This document shows, in pieces, positions 19,506 to 24,667 of a stretch of DNA of 24,667 nucleotides. A model generated the notes under the pieces. It saw only the letters and a program-made list of their open reading frames with translations. It did not search any database and was not told the DNA's origin. The position numbers and the translations under genes are program-made. The stretch is taken from the IMG/VR virus record IMGVR_UViG_3300006802_000534, positions 1 to 24,667 of that record. The stretch is one strand, 5' to 3'. This DNA is from a virus. Every line of letters begins with the position of its first letter. Within the stretch, counting starts at the first letter, position 1.

Positions 19506-19696
19506 AAAGAAACCTTATCGCAAGCGCCGCGGCCGTTGCAGTATTCGCCGGCTCGATACCCTATGAGAAGCCGCCCAAGGGGCCGGCGTACGGTCCGCGG
19601 TTCCTTTATTGTGGCCAGTGCAAGAAGCGCATGAGCAAGCACCACAAGTGCCCCCCGCTCGACTTGTCGAAGTGGAGCGAACACCATGAGGATTAA
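19502..19696 (+). CDS. Small protein with hydrophobic N-terminus and zinc-knuckle-like Cys
   Basis: This 64-residue protein starts in the ATGA overlap with the MazG-like stop. Residues 5-20 (LIASAAAVAVFAGSIP) form a hydrophobic stretch after a basic start, like a short signal sequence or membrane anchor. The rest is soluble-looking with C-G-Q-C (37-40) and Cys50 beside several His and Lys residues, possibly a zinc knuckle. The combination is odd for a phage early protein and its location in the cell is unclear. No family is recognised. Confidence 0.55.
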   Translation: MKRNLIASAAAVAVFAGSIPYEKPPKGPAYGPRFLYCGQCKKRMSKHHKCPPLDLSKWSEHHED

Positions 19697-19853
19697 GAAA
19701 CGAATAACGACGATCGAAAAACTGAGAACCCGGCGCGAGTATCGAAAGACTTTAGCGCGACTTCGCGCCGAACATGAAAAACAAAAGCAACAAGAGAAGC
19801 GGCGAATCGCCGAACTACAATCGGGCCGAGAGGCTGAAAACGAGGGTCAATAA
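19686..19853 (+). CDS. Short basic coiled-coil protein
   Basis: A 55-residue gene starts 11 nt before the previous stop and ends TAA overlapping the next ATG (TAATG). The product is a single highly charged helix (start MRIKKRITTIEKLRTRRE), rich in Arg, Lys, Glu and Gln, with clear coiled-coil character. It resembles small helical phage proteins that bind nucleic acid or a partner. The tight coupling on both sides and matching codon use support it as a real gene. Its last codons also supply the GAGGGTCA ribosome binding site of the exonuclease gene. Confidence 0.6.
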   Translation: MRIKKRITTIEKLRTRREYRKTLARLRAEHEKQKQQEKRRIAELQSGREAENEGQ

Positions 19854-20419
19854 TGACAAAGCGAAAAGAACTTATTCTATGGATCGATCTTGAAACTACC
19901 GGGCTCGACCATGAGGCCGACCCGATTCTCGAAGTCGGTTACATTTTGACCGATACCGACCTCGCGAAACTCGCCGAGGGTTCGCACGTCGTACGAAAGC
20001 ACGCGAGCGCCGAGCGCCGACTCGCCGCTAACGATTACGTGCGAGCAATGCACAAGGCTAGCGGTCTTCTCGAAGAGCAAGAGAACACCTTCGATTGTAT
20101 GCACCTCGGAACCATCGAAGAGAAATTGATCGGACTACTCGACGAACACGGCGACGAAGACACCGTCGCTTACCTCGGCGGGAACTCGGTACACTTCGAT
20201 CGAAGGTTTATCGCGTACGATATGCCAGAACTCGACGCCAGGCTCTCGCATAGGCACTTCGACGTTCGAGTCTTCGAGCTTGCCGAGTCATTCTGGAGCG
20301 ACGATCGAAAGCTCGTGTCGTCCGGCGAGTCGAAGCACCGCGCGCTCGACGATATCAATTACAGCCTCGACGTCGCAAAGGCAGCGCGGGCTCGCCGGTT
20401 TAAACCTTCCGACCTCTAA
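19853..20419 (+). CDS. Oligoribonuclease-like DEDDh 3'-5' exonuclease
   Basis: This 188-residue protein is the usual size of oligoribonuclease (about 180). It shows all three exonuclease motifs: Exo I W-I-D-L-E-T-T-G-L-D (10-19; Asp12, Glu14), Exo II G-N-S-V-H-F-D-R-R-F (110-119; Asp116) and Exo III H-R-A-L-D-D (162-167; His162, Asp167), and the family-like ILEVGYILTD (25-34). Oligoribonuclease degrades 2-5 nt RNA to monophosphates; a phage copy could recycle nucleotides or clear nanoRNA and signalling dinucleotides. A role as a DNA exonuclease in replication cannot be excluded. Its 3' end overlaps the convergent primase gene by 20 nt. Confidence 0.88.
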   Translation: MTKRKELILWIDLETTGLDHEADPILEVGYILTDTDLAKLAEGSHVVRKHASAERRLAANDYVRAMHKASGLLEEQENTFDCMHLGTIEEKLIGLLDEHGDEDTVAYLGGNSVHFDRRFIAYDMPELDARLSHRHFDVRVFELAESFWSDDRKLVSSGESKHRALDDINYSLDVAKAARARRFKPSDL

Positions 20420-22745
20420 ACGGTAAGACGTTCGAATCAGGGTCGACCGACCCGATCTCGAATTCGTTGTCGTCGTAATGCCAGCGCGTCGCCAAAACTT
20501 CCGACTCGAACTCGACGAGATAACCGTTCGTCTTGTCTTTATAGTGCGTCGGCGCGCATGGCATTAGCTCGCCGTATTCGTCGGCGAGTTCGGTTAGTTC
20601 GGTTACGACGTACCCGTGACTTCGAGAGTCTAGCGCGCGCAATCCTAGCGCGGCGCCATCCGAAAAGCGGACATAACCGCGCGTCGCATACTCACTCAAG
20701 AGAACTTGAATTCGGCGCGGACCGGGTAAGTCGGTCTCGGCCGACAGAACCTCGGCGAGCTGTTTCGGGGCGTAGAGTTCGCCGCGCCGCGCTCGCTCGT
20801 TTATCTCAAGCAAGATCCGATTACGTTGTCGCCGACCCTCGGCGTTCCATGCTTGAAGCTGGGTCTCGCCCGCTTCGATCTCGTGGTCCTTTCCAACGTC
20901 GACGAAGTCGCCGTCGCGATACTCGACACGTTTCGGCCCGGGCGCCATGCCGGCCCGAGTGTCAAAAAACACCATTCGATCGTCTGTGTCTTCTGAGATC
21001 TTCGAGATGAAGATCGCGCTCGTGTAATAGCCTCGAAGCGCCGAAGCGCCGCGCAAAGCATTGAACGGATCTTCGATCATCTCGCGCCGGTTCGTCTTGT
21101 TCGCATGATGCAGGATAATGATCCCGGCGTCTGGGTTTATCAGGTCTCGGAACTCATCGAGAAGTCGAAGAAAGACGAACATCTCGGCGTTCGAATTTTC
21201 GTTCCCGTCGTACATGTTTTGGAGCGGGTCGAAGACCAGCACGTCGGGCGGTGCGCCCTTGTCTGGGTAGCTCGCTTGAACAAAGTTTAAGTAGTGCGGG
21301 AACGTGTCGCGATTGAACGGCGCGACGCACTTCTCGGTGTAGATAAAGTTCCGCGAAAGTCTGTCTTTTTCGGTCGGCGAGTACCCGGTTGTTTGCCTAA
21401 AATTGTGGATTCGAGAGCGCATCATATCGGCGGACATTTCGAACTGAATCAGGAACACGCGCAAAGGACGAAGTGGTGCGAATCCGAACCAGGGTTCGCC
21501 GATCGCCATTTTACAGGCCAGCTCTAAGAGCATGAGCGATTTTTGACTCTTAGGCGGACCGGCGATAACCGAGAGGGTACCTTTAGGCAGAAGGCTTTGG
21601 ATTAGGTGCGGTTCGTACGGCGTTCGATCTTCCCAAGCATCGGCGAACGACATCGTTTTAATATTCGAGAAGGGCGAACCGGCGACGCCGGCGTCGTGCG
21701 AAAGGGCTCGAAGGCTCTCGGCGTTGCCGAAGTCGGGGACCCGGCCCGAGCCTTCCGCCTGTCTTTGGATCGACTGCATAATCGAAGTCACGAACCCGAT
21801 CGCGTTGATAAATGGATCATTCGTCTTCGAATAGGGTTCGCTCGGGTCCAGAAATAACGGCTTATCATGCGCCCGCAAGTCGAACGCCACGATCTCGCGA
21901 GCTGTAATGCTGACGTCTTTACCAGCGGCGAGACAAGCGGCCGTCATAGCTTTTAAGGAATCGTTTCGACCTCTCGGCCCCGTAACGTCGCCGGGCGCGC
22001 TAGGCGCTCCACTGGCGCCCGTGTAAAGGTATTTGTCGGGCGACTCGCCGGCGAGAACAAGGTCGACAACCTCTTCGAACGTACTCCAATCGTATCGGAT
22101 GTTTTTGTCAGACTCGACGGTTACAACGTGTCCGCCCTCGCGCTTCCAGTTTATTAAGCCAGGCAGTCGAAGCAAGCACGCAAAGTTTCGGGTTATGTTC
22201 GAATCGAGACCGAAGCCAAACGCTCGCGCCGACTTCTGAAGCATAGCCTCGAAGAGGCTCGCGTCGCGCTTGCCTTCCATCCAATCACCGGCGCCAAAGT
22301 CGCGGGGCTCGGTCGCTCGCCAGTACAAGTGGAACCCGCCGCCCGAGTGTATGATCGTCGACGGCTTGATCGGGAGTGAAGCGATCCACGCTCGCGCAGC
22401 GTCGAAGGTGGGGGCGATTGCGCCGGCTTGCTTGTGTCCGCCCGCTTCGTATACGTCGACCTCGGCCCACATTCCCGGCGAGCACGAGACGAAGGATTCG
22501 TCGCCACGATCGCCGGGCGCCGGAAGTCTTGAGACCGGCGCGACCCTCAAGTAACAGTTATCGCCGTTCGCGTTTCGGCGGATCGCTTCTTCGACCGCCA
22601 TTTGATAACCCTCGGCGATCGCGTAACAGCTCGTCGAGACCCGGCCGTCGCGAATAAAGGTTAGCTGTAGATATCCACGATCGACGAATTCGAACCAATT
22701 CGTTAGGAATTCCGACGCGATTGCGCCGGCTTGGCTGCTTTCCAT
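20400..22745 (-). CDS. Primase/helicase fusion (AEP-like primase plus RepA/DnaB-type ATPase)
   Basis: This 781-residue protein has an N-terminal region resembling an archaeo-eukaryotic-type primase/RepB fold: an acidic pair in W-A-E-V-D-V-Y (Glu95/Asp97), H-S-G-G-G-F-H-L-Y-W (133-142) and L-L-R-L-P-G-L-I-N-W (191-200). The first acidic motif is E-V-D rather than D-x-D. A linker (about 230-365) leads to a hexameric RecA-like helicase: Walker A G-P-P-K-S-Q-K-S (396-403), Walker B D-V-L-V-F-D-P-L (501-508), I-I-I-L-H-H-A-N-K (542-550) and an arginine-finger-like R-G-A-S-A-L-R-G-Y-Y segment (565-574). It would prime and unwind phage DNA. It is transcribed opposite to the plus-strand genes on each side. 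A 7-bp hairpin lies before its start. Confidence 0.85.
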   Translation of the reverse strand: MESSQAGAIASEFLTNWFEFVDRGYLQLTFIRDGRVSTSCYAIAEGYQMAVEEAIRRNANGDNCYLRVAPVSRLPAPGDRGDESFVSCSPGMWAEVDVYEAGGHKQAGAIAPTFDAARAWIASLPIKPSTIIHSGGGFHLYWRATEPRDFGAGDWMEGKRDASLFEAMLQKSARAFGFGLDSNITRNFACLLRLPGLINWKREGGHVVTVESDKNIRYDWSTFEEVVDLVLAGESPDKYLYTGASGAPSAPGDVTGPRGRNDSLKAMTAACLAAGKDVSITAREIVAFDLRAHDKPLFLDPSEPYSKTNDPFINAIGFVTSIMQSIQRQAEGSGRVPDFGNAESLRALSHDAGVAGSPFSNIKTMSFADAWEDRTPYEPHLIQSLLPKGTLSVIAGPPKSQKSLMLLELACKMAIGEPWFGFAPLRPLRVFLIQFEMSADMMRSRIHNFRQTTGYSPTEKDRLSRNFIYTEKCVAPFNRDTFPHYLNFVQASYPDKGAPPDVLVFDPLQNMYDGNENSNAEMFVFLRLLDEFRDLINPDAGIIILHHANKTNRREMIEDPFNALRGASALRGYYTSAIFISKISEDTDDRMVFFDTRAGMAPGPKRVEYRDGDFVDVGKDHEIEAGETQLQAWNAEGRRQRNRILLEINERARRGELYAPKQLAEVLSAETDLPGPRRIQVLLSEYATRGYVRFSDGAALGLRALDSRSHGYVVTELTELADEYGELMPCAPTHYKDKTNGYLVEFESEVLATRWHYDDNEFEIGSVDPDSNVLPFRGRKV

Positions 22746-22766
22746 GTTTTCCCTATTTCTGCGAGT

Positions 22767-22784
22767 GACCCTCGGTTGAGGGTC
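22767..22784 (-). other. GACCCTC/GAGGGTC hairpin in the primase-helicase leader
   Basis: A perfect 7-bp inverted repeat with a 4-nt loop, 22 nt upstream of the ATG at 22745. The second arm on the minus strand is CGAGGGTCA, the same sequence that serves as ribosome binding site in front of several other early genes. Here that arm would be paired. It could lower translation of the gene or bind a regulator; the actual ribosome binding site appears to be AGGGAAAAC nearer to the ATG. Confidence 0.6.
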
Positions 22785-22850
22785 GAAGCTAACGATCTAG
22801 CGGCGTTCGAGCAAGCTCTAAAATAATCGAAGAAAAACAGCTTTGACACC

Positions 22851-22879
22851 TTGACCCGAACTAAAAGGGCAACTATAAA
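22851..22879 (+). promoter_or_regulatory. Sigma70-like promoter for the rightward recombination/replication genes
   Basis: TTGACC (22851-22856), 17 bp, then TATAAA (22874-22879), the best -10 in the window. A second TTGACA lies 8 nt upstream (22843-22848). Predicted transcription start is about 22886, leaving a leader of roughly 40 nt before the ATG at 22925. The divergent primase gene lies 105 nt to the left; no comparably good promoter was found for it. Confidence 0.7.
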
Positions 22880-22924
22880 CGGTGGGCATTGAGAGAACTC
22901 AAACCGCATACCGAGGATCGGAAC

Positions 22925-23341
22925 ATGCCAAGATTCAACGCACATCATTTAGCACAATCGCCGGTCGACTGGCTCGATTCCGTCGAGATCAACGTCGGCG
23001 ACCGAGTCGAAGCTATCGTTCGACGCAAGCGCGACGAAAGACTTCGAACCACGATCTCGACCATGCGATCGACCATGATCGTTCTCGAAGTCGGCGCCGA
23101 CTTCATTATCGCGAGAGACGAAGAGTCGGTCGACGATATTTTTCGCCGGCGCATGATCGTCAAGTTCGAGCTAACGCTCGTCGACATATCAAACGAATTT
23201 ACAGGCAGGGGCGCGCGAGTCGAGTTCTACGGGCTCGCCGGGCCGAAAGCCGAATACTGGGCCGCCGACCGTATCGTCGGGCTCGTGCGTCGCACTGAGC
23301 GACCCGAAACCACAACCGCTAACCAAGAGGCTGGGCAATGA
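22925..23341 (+). CDS. Hypothetical early protein
   Basis: The ATG at 22925 has GAGGATCGGAAC upstream and gives 138 residues; a TTG at 22889 in frame would start within the leader. The protein looks like a small alpha/beta or beta-barrel domain: VEINVGDRVEAIVRRK (about residues 20-35), STMIVLEVGADFIIAR (46-61) and IVKFELTLVDI strands, then a basic C-terminus. No family is recognised. It is the first gene behind promoter 22851-22879 and couples by ATGA to the next gene, so it belongs to the recombination/replication transcript. Confidence 0.6.
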   Translation: MPRFNAHHLAQSPVDWLDSVEINVGDRVEAIVRRKRDERLRTTISTMRSTMIVLEVGADFIIARDEESVDDIFRRRMIVKFELTLVDISNEFTGRGARVEFYGLAGPKAEYWAADRIVGLVRRTERPETTTANQEAGQ

Positions 23342-23724
23342 AAACCGAACTCGAACTCGCGCTTAAAGAATATTGCGTCGCGAAAGAAAACGAAGACTAC
23401 GCAAAAGAACGGCGTTACGCCGCCGAGGCGAAGATCTTAAACCTTGTCGACAAGAGATCAGAAGGCCAGGTCTCGGAACTTTGCGGACCTTATAAGGTTG
23501 TTACGAAGTACAAGATCAACCGAACGATCGACGCGAAGAAATGGGAACAGATCAAGGGCAACCTCCATCCGGACATTGCGAACCATATCGTCGACTATAA
23601 GCCGGCCTTGGTCCTGAAAGGATACCGCTGGATCGAAGAGAACGATCCGCAGTCTTTCGCCGAACTTCAAAAGGCGATAACCTCGTCGGCCGCAAAGCCG
23701 TCGATCAGTGTGGAGATCGTCTAA
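23338..23724 (+). CDS. Hypothetical phage protein upstream of Sak4-like ATPase
   Basis: This 128-residue protein starts in an ATGA overlap. The first half is a long charged helix (ELALKEYCVAKENEDYAKERRYAAEAKILNLV, read across residues 5-36). It is followed by strands with GPYKVVTKYKINRTIDAKKW (about 50-69) and a C-terminal helix with Y-R-W-I-E-E-N-D-P. Proteins of this type, helix plus a K-V-x-x-K-x-N-x-x-x-D-x-x-x-W core, are regularly found directly before AAA_24 ATPases in phage recombination clusters. Its own role is unknown. Its stop overlaps the ATPase start as TAATG. Confidence 0.65.
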   Translation: MKTELELALKEYCVAKENEDYAKERRYAAEAKILNLVDKRSEGQVSELCGPYKVVTKYKINRTIDAKKWEQIKGNLHPDIANHIVDYKPALVLKGYRWIEENDPQSFAELQKAITSSAAKPSISVEIV

Positions 23725-24416
23725 TGGCCTTCAACCTTCAACCCGTTAGCGAGCTGGCGCGCGCCCGTGGAATCAAGATCCTAATTCACGGCCCGCCCGG
23801 CGTAGGTAAAACCGTTCTGTGTTCGACCTCGGGCGTACAGGAGCAAACCGCCATGATCTCGGCCGAGGGCGGACTGCTCTCGATCGTTGGAACCGGTCTG
23901 GTCGGCGCCGAGATCCGAACCTTTAAGGAATTCGAAGAGTCTTACCGGTTCTTCGCATACGACGCCGGCGCTCTCGGTTGGTTCCATACCGTTTGCCTTG
24001 ATTCAATTTCCGAGATCGCCGAGATCTGCTTACAGCACGAACTCGCATCGGCGAAAGACCCTCGGCAGGCTTACGGCGAACTCGCCGTTAAGATGAAAAC
24101 AATGATCCGAGCGTTTAAGGATCTGCCTTACAATATTGTTTTCACGGCGATGCAAGAGAAGGAACAGACCGACGAAGGAACGAAGTTTTTTCCCGCCCTT
24201 CCCGGTCAACAGCTCTCGGGCAAGGTGAACTGGATCTCACACCAGTTCGACGAAGTATTCGCGTACCGAATGGTAAACGACGAAACGGGTAAACCTCGGC
24301 GATTGCTTCAAACGCAACCCGATGTAATGTATGACGCGAAAGATCGTTCGGGGCTTCTCTCGTTTTGGGAAGAACCGAACTTAGGAAATATTTTCACAAA
24401 GATTCTGGCCGGATAA
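23724..24416 (+). CDS. Sak4-like RecA-fold ATPase (AAA_24), probable single-strand annealing/recombination protein
   Basis: This 230-residue protein has a Walker A G-P-P-G-V-G-K-T (23-30) after an I-L-I-H strand, and a Walker B-like H-T-V-C-L-D-S-I-S-E-I (88-98, Asp93). The further order (F-T-A-M-Q-E-K sensor at about 145-151, L-P-G-Q-Q-L-S-G-K-V, then F-D-E-V-F-A-Y-R) is characteristic of AAA_24/Sak4 proteins. These are RecA-core proteins that promote homologous annealing with a phage single-strand binding protein. The following gene looks like the usual DUF669 partner. Length matches the family (about 220-240). Codon use is uniform with neighbours and no anomaly is seen. Confidence 0.85.
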   Translation: MAFNLQPVSELARARGIKILIHGPPGVGKTVLCSTSGVQEQTAMISAEGGLLSIVGTGLVGAEIRTFKEFEESYRFFAYDAGALGWFHTVCLDSISEIAEICLQHELASAKDPRQAYGELAVKMKTMIRAFKDLPYNIVFTAMQEKEQTDEGTKFFPALPGQQLSGKVNWISHQFDEVFAYRMVNDETGKPRRLLQTQPDVMYDAKDRSGLLSFWEEPNLGNIFTKILAG

Positions 24417-24463
24417 TTCGGCAGATAACCGCCCGATGTAGGGTCACAACGGAGAGACAGAAA

Positions 24464-24667
24464 ATGGCAAATTTACCAGGCAGTGGATTCAATCCCGGCG
24501 AAAACTTCGACGATGCGCTTCTCGCAACCGGCACGAGTCATGTGTTCGAGATCGTCGATTCGTCTTATGAGCAATCGAAGCACAAGGCCGGATCGGCTTA
24601 CATCAAGATCACTTTCGACGGCGTTAAAGGAATGTCGAGCGAGGGTCATCGAGTATGGCAAAACTTC
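24464..24667 (+). CDS. DUF669-like phage protein (possible ssDNA-binding partner), partial
   Basis: The ATG at 24464 has GGAGAGACAG upstream; 68 codons are present before the right edge. The visible part has an N-terminal M-A-N-L, then a strand F-E-I-V-D-S-S-Y-E-Q-S-K followed by A-Y-I-K-I-T-F-D-G-V-K-G and H-R-V-W-Q-N-F. This alternation (E-x-x-x-S-S, then a stretch of strand ending in a W/D-x-x-N/F) is the start of the DUF669 family, OB-fold-like proteins that usually follow Sak4-type ATPases. It probably binds single-stranded DNA. The gene is cut by the window edge. Confidence 0.7.
   Translation, partial: MANLPGSGFNPGENFDDALLATGTSHVFEIVDSSYEQSKHKAGSAYIKITFDGVKGMSSEGHRVWQNF

Overview
This window is about 24.7 kb of a tailed double-stranded DNA bacteriophage, almost certainly a siphovirus-type phage or a prophage in that state. 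The evidence is a near-complete head-assembly module in the usual order (small terminase, large terminase, portal, MuF-like protein, scaffold, decoration, gpE-type major capsid, connector and tail-completion genes). It is followed upstream by an early/replication module. Genes are tightly packed with ATGA, GTGA, TTGA and TAATG overlaps, and no cellular housekeeping genes or tRNAs are seen. No integrase, lysis genes or long tail genes lie in the window, so lifestyle cannot be decided. The host is not identifiable. The DNA has a distinctive composition, very rich in TCGA, CGATCG and GATC, with CGA and TCG as favoured codons.

Layout. (1) Positions 1-11995, minus strand, read right to left: two small unknown genes, terS, terL, portal, a 914-residue MuF protein carrying an ADP-ribosyltransferase-like domain, a 62-residue gene, scaffold, decoration protein, major capsid, then head-tail connector genes, a tail-completion gene, a tail terminator-like gene and the start of a tail tube-like gene. 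A clear intrinsic terminator (1839-1863) separates head genes from connector and tail genes, and a very stable UUCG hairpin follows the capsid gene. (2) Positions 12076-13030: a small gene plus a C5-cytosine methyltransferase, bracketed by two near-identical promoter/leader cassettes. (3) Positions 13103-18419, minus strand: a densely overlapping operon of small early genes with two XRE-type regulators, a putative N6-adenine methyltransferase, an XF1762-like protein and several small cysteine-rich (probably zinc-binding) proteins. (4) Positions 18420-18953: the only long non-coding stretch. It holds a leftward promoter, a GC-rich hairpin-rich block, and an AT-rich block with direct and inverted repeats; it is a candidate origin and/or transcriptional switch. 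(5) Positions 18954-20419, plus strand: MazG-like pyrophosphohydrolase, two tiny genes and an oligoribonuclease-like DEDDh exonuclease. (6) Positions 20400-22745, minus strand: a primase/helicase fusion converging on the exonuclease with a 20-nt overlap. (7) Positions 22925-24667, plus strand: two unknown genes, a Sak4-like RecA-fold ATPase, and the start of a DUF669-like protein, which together look like a recombination/replication module.

Four sigma70-like promoters with the same architecture (TTGACG or TTGACC, exactly 17 bp, TATNNN-like -10) can be placed in front of transcription units. They suggest host RNA polymerase is used throughout. A recurrent CGAGGGTCA leader marks several early starts. 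All functional names come from motifs read by eye; no database search was run.
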